From Pythium myriotylum (taxonomy: Eukaryota; Oomycota; Peronosporomycetes; Pythiales; Pythiaceae): DNA of 64,000 bases. Below are positions 20,590 through 31,118 of this stretch, in pieces. Made by a program: the position numbers and the translations under genes. How positions within the stretch are numbered: the stretch's first letter is position 1; each line of letters begins with the position of its first letter. The DNA is taken from the NCBI GenBank assembly GCA_023091665.1, contig JALJCQ010000014.1, positions 682,001-746,000 of the forward strand, written 5' to 3'. The notes beneath the pieces are model-generated. The model was not told the DNA's origin. It made no database searches and worked only from the letters and a program-made list of their open reading frames with translations.

Positions 20590-23202
20590 CTCGAGAAGGT
20601 ACTCCTATCAGATAGGGGGATCACCCAGAGGGACTGGCGGGCGCAAGGGTCGGCTATGACAAGAAGGTGAATCGACTAAGAGGGCTTAGTCGGAGGTTTT
20701 AGTCCCGGTGCCTTCACCCCTCCCAAGTTCAACGTCGAGGCTTTGTTCAGTGAGGATGGAACGCCCATTCGGCTCGTTCAATCACTTGCGTTAGGTGACG
20801 CCGTTGAAGTTGGATGGGGCTCCCGTATCCTCGACGTCCGGCTCGAAATGATCGCAAGCGATCTAGTTCAGAAACAAGACTCATCGCAGTTCAGGTTACG
20901 ACGATTGGGAGACAAGTTTGTTCGCTGCTCTTCCGACCTACTTTAGGCGTCGGCCGCAGAACAGAGAGAGAAAGAGAGTGAGAGAGAGTCGGCCACGGTA
21001 TCAGCTGCGGATGATCAAACAGATACATGTATCCTGCGCCTGTCGTTTAGATAAACCTTTGAGTTCGACCAGAGGTGGAGGTGGCTCCGGTGCTTCGAGA
21101 CGAGACTCGATGCATTGAGGTGTCGTTCTCCGTTGAGCGTAGAGTACAGTGCAGATAACCACGCCGATATGCTCCAATGAAATCACTCAGTTCGTTGCTT
21201 GCACTCGAGAAGAGCAGACGAGGACACCAACGACAAATATAGTCTCGAATTCAAATGGCGACGTGAAATCGAGTTAAACGACTTTGACGATGCTGTGTAT
21301 GGCTGAGTGCAAAAATTTGAAGTTAGACACAATTAGTTGAATTTTGCCCAAGTATATTAATGTACCAATGGGACCTGGCATGTATTGTGCTTTAGATGAA
21401 AATGGGGAGAATCCACGACAACCACAACTGGAAATGTCGGTGTGAGATTTGTAGATTACGAAGGATTGGCAACAATCTCCCGTTTGTATACTTGGCGAAT
21501 CGAGGATTCACGCACTCGTGATGAATGCTCGCAATCTCTAAGTTTCACATTGAAATGTTGCATTCAAAAGGCAATTGCATGCAGCTTTCAACTGCCTGTA
21601 CCCACAATGATGTTGAAGCTGCGCGTAGCCAGGCGTATCGGAGGATGGGCACAGAACCAGGCGCTTATCCCATCTTCAGGAATGAGAGCCGGGGAGACCT
21701 ACAGCCACTGCAACCTGGAGCGTGCCCCGGCTCTTTGGGTATCCACAGCTCGAATCCCTCATCGTTCCCAAGTGGCTGCTTTCTCTTGAGTCAATCTCCC
21801 TGACGCATCTCCCTTGTACGGCCACATACTGGGCGAGTGCTCCGCGTCCATCATGGTTCAATGAGGGAGATGGATGTTCACTTGCGCGGCTGAAGCGCCA
21901 CTCTCCAAGTGACTCACCGTCTCAGATACTAACAAGGGAAGACGCGCAATGCGACTCCATTGCGTTTGGTGGCCAGTGAGCAAATCCTCGTTAATCGATG
22001 CAGAACTGAGACCGAGTCGATCAATACCTGCAGATCCATTCTCGTGGCCTCTCCAGCGGCGCCACTTCACTGCAGAAGATGAAAATGAAAGAGCGGCCGA
22101 TTGGTGTCGTCTGCAGCTGCACCAGTCGTTCTGGATCTTTGAGTCCTTGACCACTTGCCTATTATGCGAGAGATCCGGAGTGCGGCCAATTGTACATAGC
22201 CGGTGCAACTGTTTAGCGCCTGTCCATGTGCAATAGGCCAAGCTTGAGTCGGGGGATTGGTATGATACGCACCCATTCATGGAAGTCTCACGGGTTTTAG
22301 CTGCAGCTGAGCGCTCGCGTTCTCTTCCGTGACCCGGCTTTCCGGCTCAAACTCTCGGCCTGGTTCGGTCGATGCGCTGATAAGCCCCTGCAATTCCCTT
22401 AGTCAAAATGGATCGACTAAGGGAAATGAAGTCGACTAAGGACTTAGTCGAGCAGACTAAATGGACCTAGTGACTCCCATCCAAAAAGAGATTTGCCGGG
22501 GATTTCGTGGCGGCTTCGGCAGTTCGTGAGTAATAGCTGATGAACGAATTTGTAACCATCGTCTCCAATGAATTGCGTTCTTTTCATGGCGCGATCATCA
22601 CACCATGAAAAGAACGGTCACCACAAGACCATCACACTGTGATAGTCTTGTGGTGACCCCGGAGAGCCGGAGAGGATGGCCGAGGCCGTGGCCGTGGCCT
22701 CCTCTCGGGCGGACGCGCCAGAACAGGAAGCGGTGATCTCGAAGAGGCCCATCGCCCCGATCCTCGGCCCAAGCAGCTGACGTGGCGTGGCTGAAATGGC
22801 TGGCTCTCTGTCCCGAGCAGAAGTGAAGCCATTGTCAAGTGAGACCGACCCTCCAAATGGATCGCGCATTTCTGAACCAGATCATCGCGCTACGCCAACC
22901 AGTCATGACCCCGGAGAGCCGGATGTTCTCACCCGCAGACCAATTTTTGTAGCATGAGCTTGCCAAACTTCAAGCGCTGGCGATTCCGGTTATGGAGGGA
23001 TTGTAACCTCGGAGTCACGTTCCCTGGGTGGACGAGACGGCGATGTTGAACTTCGGAAAAGAGGTCCTGAGCAAAGTAAGTCGCCGATGGGGGCTACGTG
23101 GCCTCAACGATCTTGCCTGAACAGACTAAAACCCCTTAGTCGACCATCTCTCTTGCGACCATCAACGAGCCCTTCGAAGACCCACCTATCTGATCGGAGC
23201 AC
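20590..23202. other. Spacer of inverted repeat 1 (no gene seen)
   Basis: 2.6 kb of unique sequence with no supported ORF. It holds an (AG)n-rich patch (about 20957-20990) and a set of small hairpins: 20673-20692, 22394-22425, 22432-22451, 22576-22616, 22616-22658 and 23124-23141. Four of these are built from the same CTTAGTC/GACTAAG word. Confidence 0.6.
22576..22658. repeat. Two abutting hairpins (14-bp and 20-bp stems)
   Basis: First: CGTTCTTTTCATGG (22576-22589) with its complement at 22603-22616. Second begins on the same base: stem 22616-22636 against 22638-22658 (GGTCACCACAAGAC...), one mismatch, 1-nt centre. Both sit in the IR1 spacer. Confidence 0.85.
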
Positions 23203-23335
23203 TCCCTCCAGCACCAGAAGCCAAAGCCTCATTCTGCTTTTTGCGGACCACCACACAAGCGGCTCGGCCTTCACAACACAAACACAACAAAACCCAGCCA
23301 GGCCAAGCCCAACCACCACCACCTCCACCACTACC

Positions 23336-24853
23336 ATGGCCAACGACACCAACTACCACGTCGTGACCACGCCCGATGCCCACGGCGTCGCGGCCCCGCC
23401 CCCCGAGCACAAGACCACGGTCGGCGAGTACCTCCGCTCCCGTGTGACGACGCTCAAGCCGCCGATGACCAAGGTGCCCAACCCGTTCACTCTGCTCGGC
23501 ACGCTCAACGCGTACCAGTGGTCCAGCTTCGGTGTCGCCTTCGCGGCCTGGACCTGGGACGCCTTCGACTTCTTCACGGTCTCCATGACGCTCGAGGAGC
23601 TGGCCGAGACCTTCGGCAAGTCCAAGACCGACATCACCTGGGGCATCTCCATCACGCTCATGCTGCGCGCCATCGGCTCGACGCTCTTCGGTATCGCGGC
23701 CGATCGCTATGGCCGCAAGTGGCCCTTCATCATCAACAACCTGCTCTTCACCATCCTCGAGCTCGCCACGGGCTTCTGCAACACCTACGAGCAGTTCATG
23801 GTCGTGCGTGCCATGTTCGGTATCGCCATGGGTGGCGTCTGGGGCAACTGCACGGCCACGGCACTCGAAGACGCACCGCCAGAGGCGCGAGGCATCATCT
23901 CGGGCATCCTCCAGCAGGGATACGCCACGGGCTACTTGCTCGCCGTCGTCTTCTCGCGCGCCTTCGTCGACACCATGGGCCACGGCTGGCGCCCGCTCTT
24001 CTGGTTCGGTGGCTGCCCGCCGCTGCTCATCATCTTGTGGCGTCTCACGCTGCCGGAGACCAAGGTCTTCCAGGAACGCCAGCGCCTGCGTGAGGCCACG
24101 GGCAACGTCGCCGCCACTTTCATCGCCGAGGGCAAGATCGTCTTCAAGCGCAACTGGCTCCTGCTCTTCTACCTCGTCTTCTTCATGGCCGGCATGAACT
24201 TCATGTCCCACGGCTCGCAGGATCTCTACCCGACGCTGCTCAAGAACACGCTCCAGTTCAACGCCGACCAGGTCACCATCACCATGGTCATCGCCAAGCT
24301 CGGCGCCATCGTCGGCGGCACCTTCGTCGGATACTACTCGCAGGTCTTTGGTCGTCGTCTCAGCATCATGGTCGTCGTGGTCATCGCGGCTGCCATGCTC
24401 TACCCGTACTGCTACACCAAGACGACGCTCATCATGCTGCCGGCTTTCCTCATGCAGGCGTGCGTGCAGGGTGCCTGGGGTGTCATCCCGATCCACCTCA
24501 TGGAGCTGTCGCCGCCAAAGTACAGCACTTTCGTCGCCGGCACGGCCTACCAGCTCGGTAACCTCATCTCGTCCACGACGGCGACCATCGAGTCCAAGCT
24601 CAGCGAGTCGTACCCGCTGCCGCCTGGCCCGGACGGCAAGGAGCGCCACGACTACGCGCGCGTCATCTGCGCGCTCATGTTCATGGTCTACGCGTACCTC
24701 TTCGTGATGACGTTCTTGGGTCCGGAGCGCCGCGGCCAGGAGTTCGATGCGGCCCACGATAAGGATCTGGGCGGCGCGGCGCTCGAGAACCTGCAGCTGG
24801 ACCACCTCGAGAAGGACTCGTTCGCGAAGAAGGAGGAGAAGGCCAAGGCGTAA
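23336..24853 (+). CDS. Jen1-like monocarboxylate/H+ symporter (MFS, SHS family), right copy
   Basis: Same 505-aa protein as at 18939-20456, starting MANDTNYHVV. The arms match for 133 bp upstream of the ATG, so the copies share the proximal leader and initiator-like element but have different distal promoters. This could give two differently regulated copies if both are real. The Jen signature in TM7 is intact here too. Confidence 0.9.
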   Translation: MANDTNYHVVTTPDAHGVAAPPPEHKTTVGEYLRSRVTTLKPPMTKVPNPFTLLGTLNAYQWSSFGVAFAAWTWDAFDFFTVSMTLEELAETFGKSKTDITWGISITLMLRAIGSTLFGIAADRYGRKWPFIINNLLFTILELATGFCNTYEQFMVVRAMFGIAMGGVWGNCTATALEDAPPEARGIISGILQQGYATGYLLAVVFSRAFVDTMGHGWRPLFWFGGCPPLLIILWRLTLPETKVFQERQRLREATGNVAATFIAEGKIVFKRNWLLLFYLVFFMAGMNFMSHGSQDLYPTLLKNTLQFNADQVTITMVIAKLGAIVGGTFVGYYSQVFGRRLSIMVVVVIAAAMLYPYCYTKTTLIMLPAFLMQACVQGAWGVIPIHLMELSPPKYSTFVAGTAYQLGNLISSTTATIESKLSESYPLPPGPDGKERHDYARVICALMFMVYAYLFVMTFLGPERRGQEFDAAHDKDLGGAALENLQLDHLEKDSFAKKEEKAKA

Positions 24854-25217
24854 AGCAGTTGGTCGCAGCCTGAGAGTGAGAGTGAGAGTGAGATTGAGAT
24901 TGAGTGAGAGTGGGGCAGTCGCGTGAGTTAGAGAGCGGCTGTCTCGCGTACCAAGCGTGGATATATACTAGTGTCACAACTGTACGAGTTCGTTCTATCC
25001 GATAAGAGAACAATGTATCTTGGATGATCAAAGCTGGAAGGATCTCGTTGTACATGCAGTTGTCGATGGCGTTTGGCCCCGACCTGTAGTCCGTTGGTAG
25101 TATTGCCAGGAGGAGTACGACGGTACTACGTAGTAGTAATACCTGGGAGTGGATTGACAACTGAACCCCATCAAATGACATCATAGATATCGGCGTTGGA
25201 TGCAGAACTTGTATTTC

Positions 25218-26540
25218 CTACTCACAGCCTCCAGGCATGTAATCTGCCGTGAATTCCATGGGAATCAGAGTTCGTGCGATGAGGGACTGGAAGAGATCAT
25301 CAGTCGAAGTTGTATTGGGTGGCGGATACAAGGAAGCACTGGCGGTTTGACCGAGTCGTTTGCATAGCTGGCACGGCTTGAAGAGGTGCTCGTTGGTGGC
25401 TAGCAGCTTGTTTGCTTCCTCGGAGCCGACCAGACGATCACGAATGGACACGCCGCGTGTATACAAACATCCTCGATACTCGATCACCATCGTCAGCACA
25501 GCGAAGTCATCTGGCATTCTACTGAACATCCAGGCGTCCAGTGCTACTTCCAAGAGATGTGGGTCATCGTGGATCGCCTCGGATCCATGCGTTGCGAGTC
25601 GGTGGTCCAGCAGAAGCTTCAGTACTTCTAGACTTTGTCTCTCCACTGCAGCGTGAACCGCCAGACGACCACGCGCATCAGGTAGCGAGTCGTTCGCGCT
25701 GTGGTCCAGCAATAGCTGGACAAGTGCGAGACTCGAATTTTCATCATATGAGTCCGCTGCCTGGACTAACGCGGTCGAGTGCTCAACCGTTGCCTTTGTG
25801 TCCACGTCCACATATCCACGAGTGAGCAAAAGAACGGCGAGATCAAGAAGCCCCTTCTTCGCGGCCTTGTGCAGCGTGCTTTTATGAAAGACCGCGCCGT
25901 GGTCGAGCAAGCGGCGAGATATTTCGATTGACTGTGATGTAACATCGGCCGTTTCACTCACCTCGAAGCCGACCACAAAGAAACCTTCATCGATAAGATA
26001 TCCCGCAAGTTGATCCGGCTGGATGTTGTCCACGTCCACGGCGTTCACGTTTGCGCCGTGGGTGATTAGCAAACGGCACACATATTCCCATGGACAATCT
26101 GAAATCAACGAATCGAGTAGGTGCTGTTGCTCGGCATCGCTTTGGCTTGAGAATGCCTGAGACGATAGCAGTAGATCGACGATTTCGACGTGGCCGCTGC
26201 GCGCAGCTTCTTCGAGTGTCTGTGGCAAGACCCACACGAGCGTACGAGCGACGAGGCTGTGGTGGAGCACGAAGAACCAGTGGATCACGTCCGCGAACCC
26301 TCTCTCGGCCGCGATGTTGAACAGTGAGTAGTGCGGGTCGTCATACCGCGCGCACCAAAGCGGCACGCCGTCCGTCGCTCGGATCTCTCGCTGCACATGC
26401 GACTGCGCCACGTATCTCTCGATGGTTGACAAGTCGCCGCTGTCCATGGCGGCCTGGAAGGCGCGTCGCGTCACTGCATCCTCCATTCTCGTCGCCGACT
26501 CTTGGAAATCAGGTGCGAACTTCCAAACAGAGCTCCTCAT
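25218..26540 (-). CDS. Ankyrin-repeat family protein 4 (right copy)
   Basis: Identical 440-aa protein to 17252-18574, reverse orientation. Alternative family start at 26486. Divergent from the right copy of ankyrin-type gene 3. Confidence 0.8.
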   Translation of the reverse strand: MRSSVWKFAPDFQESATRMEDAVTRRAFQAAMDSGDLSTIERYVAQSHVQREIRATDGVPLWCARYDDPHYSLFNIAAERGFADVIHWFFVLHHSLVARTLVWVLPQTLEEAARSGHVEIVDLLLSSQAFSSQSDAEQQHLLDSLISDCPWEYVCRLLITHGANVNAVDVDNIQPDQLAGYLIDEGFFVVGFEVSETADVTSQSIEISRRLLDHGAVFHKSTLHKAAKKGLLDLAVLLLTRGYVDVDTKATVEHSTALVQAADSYDENSSLALVQLLLDHSANDSLPDARGRLAVHAAVERQSLEVLKLLLDHRLATHGSEAIHDDPHLLEVALDAWMFSRMPDDFAVLTMVIEYRGCLYTRGVSIRDRLVGSEEANKLLATNEHLFKPCQLCKRLGQTASASLYPPPNTTSTDDLFQSLIARTLIPMEFTADYMPGGCE

Positions 26541-26625
26541 GAGTTCGCACGTGTACTTGGCTACATTTCTCCTTCGAAGTACGAACTGGATAATACCAGT
26601 TGGGGCAGACGACCCATCGGCGACA

Positions 26626-27415
26626 TGGCGCGGACGTCGCGATCAGCCTTCCTACGGGCCGTCAAGCGCGGCGACCTGTCTGCCGTGGTCTCGTATTTGT
26701 CGCAGGAAGACGTACAGACCAAAGTCCGCGACACAGGCGTGTGCGTTGGGACCCACGACACCCCTTCGTCGAACGAGTGGTTCCTCTATCGGCCGACGAA
26801 CTCTCCGTTAGGAAGCATCCCGATCTTCTCTATTGTGGCCCAGCGTGGGTACGTGGATCTCGTCGAACGACTCTTCGCGCAAACACAGCTCATGGGCGAT
26901 GTCGCGTCTTTTCTCATGGACACGATCACGACTGCAGCGCGTCACGGCCGCGCAGGTGTCCTCGAGATCTTGCTCAGGTCCGACGCGTTCTTCCCGAAAT
27001 ACAGTAGATCATATCAAACAATGCAGTGGCGGCATCCTGCGACCATGAAATGGTGACTGTGCTCCTTGCTCACGGCGCCAAGATCCACTCCAATGTATTT
27101 GATAAAACCGAATGGCACGGAATCTACACCACGATCTCGAGTGACGTCAAGTCACTTGCAGCGGAAGGGGCTGTCCTCGTCGGTGTAGAACTGACTGGCG
27201 GCGAGAACCCTGACGTGCTTTCATGCTTCATCAGCCACGGTGCGGTATTTGGACACCACTCGCTTCTTGGCGCTGCAAGGAAATTCGACCGCGATAGATC
27301 TCAAACGAGCGTGATACAACACGCATTCCCAGGGAAGACGTCTCGGGGTGGCTTCGAATTTGACCACACACAGTCGCGTTGTTGGACATGTCCAGAAGAA
27401 CGAGGGCGTCAGTAA
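26626..27415 (+). pseudogene. Ankyrin-type gene 3, decayed (right copy)
   Basis: Begins MARTSRSAFLRAVKRGDLSA, identical to the left copy to 27086 including the 1-base frameshift near 27023. In the new frame it keeps a segment deleted on the left side (VTVLLAHGAKIHSNVFDKTE; GVELTGGENPDVLSCFISHGAV; LLGAARKFD). It then loses similarity to the family and stops at 27415. So each copy preserves a different part of the ancestral gene. Confidence 0.65.
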
Positions 27416-27678
27416 GAGCTGTACGTAAATACGGTCGTCGTTGATGCGTATCTTGCAGGACGCTTCAAGACTCACCAAGTTCGGCACAAAATCACTTCGA
27501 TGTCGTATGCCCGTTAAGTGCTGCGAAGAAACGCAAAGTCCAGTCGGGAGCGTCTGAGTTGACTCAGTATGCTAAAATAGAGGCGATCTGCGCGTTTTCT
27601 TGCTGCTTTTTTAATCTGCTTGGAGAGGGATTCTTTTCTTACATCGCAGAACCTTCGCCCACGGTGGGGTTTTCGTGA
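27416..27678. other. Unique linker between IR1 and IR2
   Basis: No gene seen. The IR2 arm is demonstrable from 27679 because its partner runs to the end of the window (64000); it may extend further left. Confidence 0.5.
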
Positions 27679-27698
27679 AAACAGCACAGTGCGTTTTT

Positions 27699-27736
27699 CT
27701 GATTAATCGTCTGACTGAAACCAGACGACTAATCAG
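27699..27736. repeat. 15-bp hairpin
   Basis: CTGATTAATCGTCTG and its complement with one mismatch around an 8-base loop. Mirrored in the right arm at 63943-63980. Confidence 0.8.
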
Positions 27737-27999
27737 CGCTCCAAGACACGGGTTCACGACACTGCACCCAGACATATTCCATTTTCGCCGTCATATCAAT
27801 TTGTACGATGCTTCACTGTGTGGTTGGAGGACGATCGTGATGTCGTCCTCACATGTGCATCGAGGGATAAAGTGATCGTCGACTACTAGTTCTTTTTCAT
27901 CGGCCATTGCAGGTTTTCACCCACCACAGCATTCCCCCAAACGATGGGTTGTCCAGAGGAGCTCTTTCCAGCAGCTTCGCAAGTTCATACCGGATCTTT

Positions 28000-28005
28000 G
28001 ATTGC
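28000..28005. other. Unoccupied Polinton target site (GATTGC)
   Basis: In this arm the sequence reads CCGGATCTTT-GATTGC-CATCGAG without interruption. The complement GCAATC flanks the Polinton on both sides in the opposite arm, so this is the empty-site allele of the same locus. Confidence 0.93.
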
Positions 28006-28920
28006 CATCGAGTCGGCGGCGAGAATGGAGGATACAGTGACGCGAGACGCCTTCCGGGCTGCTATGGACAGCGGCGACTTGGCGACCATCGAGAGGTACA
28101 TGGCGCAGTCGCATGTGCAGCAAGAGATCCGAGCGTCGAACTACGATCCACACTGGTGCTCGCGGTATGACGACTCGCGCTTCTTCTCGCTGTTCAGCAT
28201 CGCCGCCGAGAGAGGATTCGCGGACGTGATCCACTGGTTCTTCGTGCTCAACCACAGCCTCGTCGCTCCTACGCTCGTCTGGACGATGTCGCGGACACTC
28301 GGAGTAGCTGTGTACAACGGCCACGTCGAAATCGTCGAGCTATTGATATCGTCCCAGGCATTTTCAAGCCTAGATGAGGACATGCAACAGCGCTTCCTCG
28401 ATCGATCGCTCTCAGATTGTCCATTCAAATGTGTGGCCCATGTGCTGATCGCCTACGGTGCAAACGTGAACGCCGTGGACGAGGACAGCATCCAGGCGGA
28501 TCAACTTGTGGAATTTCTTGTCGATGAAGGTTTCTTTGCAGCCTGCTTCCTAATGAGCAAACACGCTAATGCTAAATCGCTATCGATTGAGAAGTCTCAC
28601 CGCTTGCTCGACCACGGCGTGGTCTTCCATAAAAGCGTACTGCACGTGGCCGCTGAGGAGGGGTTAATTGATCACGCTGTTCTGATGCTCACTCGCGGTC
28701 ATCTGGACGTTAACTTGAAGGCAACGGTTGACCACTCTACCGCGTTAGTCCACTCAGCGAACTCGCGTGATGACAATTCGAGTCTCGTACTCGTCCGCCT
28801 TCTGCTGGACTACGGCGTCAACGACTCAATACCTGGTGTACGTGGTCGTCTGGCTATCCACATTGCAGCTAAGAGGAAACGTCTTGAAGTACTGAAGCTT
28901 CTGCTGGACCACCGACTCGC

Positions 28921-29860
28921 AACGCATGGATCCGATGATGATGATGATGATGCAGGTGAAGTCTATTGAGTTCAACTAGTGAATCCTAATAGCTTTGGGA
29001 GCTTAGCGGGTGCCGACCTAGAGGGGGTCAACGGAGGGGCCTGTTGTTGGCCACTGCGGACGTAGGTCGTTGGCTAGCAGAGAGGAAGATCAGTGTGACC
29101 TTCGCGGTTCGTAGAGTGGTGGACTTGGGCACCGTGATCGCCGCTGGAGGCGGCAATGATGGCCGTAGGGCCGTTTCCATCGGAGGTCGACAAGGTCACG
29201 AAACTCTGTCGGCACGGCGATGGTGGAGTTCTCGCTGGTACAACAAACGCGGCATGCGCTCACGTGAGAGTTGTGGAAGCGAGGGTCAACCTGTCGGACA
29301 GCACACGCTCGGAGGCGTGCGTGGGGGTCGATCTCAAGCAGCCTGACGCGGCATTCGCTCACGCGAGGGCTGCAGAAGTTGTGGTGGCCTTGCGGCCGTC
29401 GTACGCTTCGTGGCGTACGTGGACGTCTTGCTGAAGAAGCTGGACACGGCTTGCGCTCACGCGAGGGCTTCAGCAGCTGCGAGTGGCCTGTCGGCCGGCG
29501 CGCGCTTGGAAGCACGCTGGTGGTCGGTCTTCAGCGAGCTGGAGGCCGTGAGCCTGGCGGCGGTCGCACAACCACGACGGTGGAGATGCGTGTGGTGCGC
29601 TGCGGGGGCAGCGTTGGGCCTTGCGGCAGTGGCGCCATCGGAGAACCGGCCGCGCGTGGTTTGCTTGGTGCTCGTGCCTTCCTCTTCCCCATGTTGGGCC
29701 CGCCGCCATGCTGCCACGTGTCCGTCCACACTTGAAGAAAGTATGGGCGACTCTTCTGGGACACGCGGCCGCAGCTGGCGGCGGGGAGCCGGTCTTGGTC
29801 CGAAGAGTGTTGGTCACTTGAGCTCCAGTGGGAAAATTGAAGAGTAACGCATGGATCCGA
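28921..29860 (-). mobile_element. Short LINE-derived non-autonomous retroelement, copy B, with 15-bp TSDs
   Basis: A 910-bp insertion (28936-29845) between perfect 15-bp repeats AACGCATGGATCCGA. On the minus strand it opens with GAGCTCAAGTGACCA ... CACTCTTCGGACCAAG, as copy A does, and ends ...CAATAGACTTCACCTG plus (CAT)n. Inside, about 100-bp units repeat roughly three times (near 29250, 29350 and 29450; core GCGCTCACGYGAGRGYT). The insertion is present in both IR2 arms, so it predates the duplication. Confidence 0.8.
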
Positions 29861-30337
29861 GGCGATCCACGTCTTTTGAAAGAAGCACTGGACGCATGGG
29901 TGATCAGTAAAGCGCCAAAAGACTTCGCTGTGCTGGCGATGGTGATCGAGTATCGAGGATGTTTGTATACACGCGGCGTGTCCATTCGTGATCGTCTGGT
30001 CGGCTCCGAGGAAGCAAACAAGCTGCTAGCCACCAACGAGCACCTCTTCAAGCCGTGCCAGCTATGCAAACGACTCGGTCAAACTGCTAGTGCTGAATTG
30101 GATCCACCACCCAATACAACTTCGACTGATGATCTCTTCCAGTCCCTCATCGCACGAACTCTGATTCCCATGGAATTCACGGCAGATTACACGCCTGGAG
30201 GCTGTGAGTAGGAAATACAAGTTCCACATCCAACGCCGATGTCTGTCATGTCATTAGATGAGGTTCAGTTTTCAATCCACTCACAACTTCCACAAATCGA
30301 CAAGGTTGCTCAGCAATCGACGCTGCGATCGAGAGGC

Positions 30338-30670
30338 TCAACATCGATGTGTCCAGCGTTTCGCATCGCGTTGCGAACCGCCAACGGACATAGACATCAT
30401 ACAGTGAGCGGAAATCTCGACATCCTCATGTTTTTGGCTCACACGCCTGCCTGACACGCTGGTGCTGCCCGTTCGCGTATCCATCGCTAAGTTCGCCGCC
30501 GCGTCCGCCATGCGGTTCGCAGCTCTTGGATGGTGTCGCCAGGTGCGTACTCTGGGTGAGTCTGCGAGGCGGCGTGCGCGAGCGTACATCTCCCGGAGTA
30601 CTTCATTCCTCGGGGCCTTGTAGTTCCGCATTTGTTGGATAATCATCATGCTGTCTCCTACGACCGACAA
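30338..30670 (-). pseudogene. LINE RNase H domain fragment (left copy)
   Basis: Encodes VVGDSMMIIQQM...REMYARARRLAD...HHPRAANRMADAAANLAMD, the C-terminal half of an RNase HI domain (the GDS Asp motif and the final NxxAD). The upstream part with the first Asp and the Glu motif is missing. Mirrored at 40192-40524. Confidence 0.7.
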
Positions 30671-30807
30671 AGGGGTCCACTACGATGAGAGCTCAGGGCA
30701 CAGCTTGATGTGCCTTTCGGGAGTCAAAGCCGAAATCGAGAAAGGAGAAGGGGGATCATGCAATAGTGGCGAGAATCTGTGACCCAATCTGCTTTTTTGT
30801 GCAAGGC

Positions 30808-30865
30808 ACATCTTTTCGTTACACGGTGTAACGAAAAGATGTACATTCGGTCACGTGACCGAATG
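30808..30865. repeat. 17-bp hairpin followed by a 22-bp perfect palindrome
   Basis: ACATCTTTTCGTTACAC (30808-30824), one central G, and its exact complement (30826-30842). Two bases on, CATTCGGTCAC/GTGACCGAATG is a perfect palindrome (30844-30865). Mirrored at 39997-40054. Confidence 0.88.
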
Positions 30866-30869
30866 GCAA

Positions 30870-31118
30870 GACCTGATATGGTCCAGACACGGATCGGACC
30901 CTACCCATGGCCACGACGATGAACTCCCATGCGATCGCCACAGCTCTCACGAGCCACGTCCGTCATCCCACCGCAGGCACTGCCATTCAGACCTGCCTCA
31001 GCTCCCCGCCTCCGACGTACAGCCATGGCTTGCCAGCCAGGTTGACCGACGGTCAGGATTGCACCGGAGCTCCAGCTATTAGGGTACATTTATCGCGCTC
31101 AATTGACTTCATCTTCAG
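30870..31118 (+). mobile_element. LINE 3'-end fragment (left copy)
   Basis: Encodes HSDLPQLPASDVQPWLASQVD, matching the tail downstream of RNase H in the LINE at 37890-39025 (HADLPQLIASDLHPWLLRQVD). It ends with TATTAGGGTACATTTATCG ... GACTTCATCTTC, the 3' terminus shared by all LINE-type copies here. Its insertion point is just upstream of ankyrin remnant 6. Exact 5' end uncertain. Confidence 0.6.

Larger units (their letters stand above)
23203..27086. repeat. Inverted repeat 1, right arm (3,884 bp)
   Basis: Exact reverse-complement partner of 16706-20589. Beyond 27086 the two sides remain alignable at roughly 60% for about 35 bases, still within the ankyrin-type gene, then an indel separates them. 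Confidence 0.93.
27944..30211 (+). pseudogene. Ankyrin-type gene 5, split by retroelement copy B (left copy)
   Basis: First part 27944-28935 carries the family N-terminus (MEDTVTRDAFRAAMDSGDLA at 28025, likely the real start) and ankyrin-like units (KCVAHVLIAYGANVNAVDED; RLAIHIAAKRKRLEVLKLLL). Second part 29861-30211 carries the conserved C-terminus (VIEYRGCLYTRGVSIRDRL; HLFKPCQLCKRLG). The 910-bp retroelement lies exactly between them and introduces a stop. Removing it with one TSD copy leaves a gene collinear with ankyrin-type gene 4. The encoded N-terminal fragment could still be made as a truncated protein. Confidence 0.82.

Noticed and set aside
18987..20615. 542-codon antisense ORF over the permease, and its mirror at 23186-24805
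   Set aside because: Shadow of the Jen1-like gene.
29250..29550. CRISPR-like array
   Set aside because: Units are about 100 bp, imperfect and without short identical repeats and unique spacers; nuclear eukaryotic DNA.
29090..29847. Several 90-150 codon ORFs on both strands in retroelement copy B
   Set aside because: Frames open on both strands because of the GC-rich tandem units; inside a TSD-bounded insertion.
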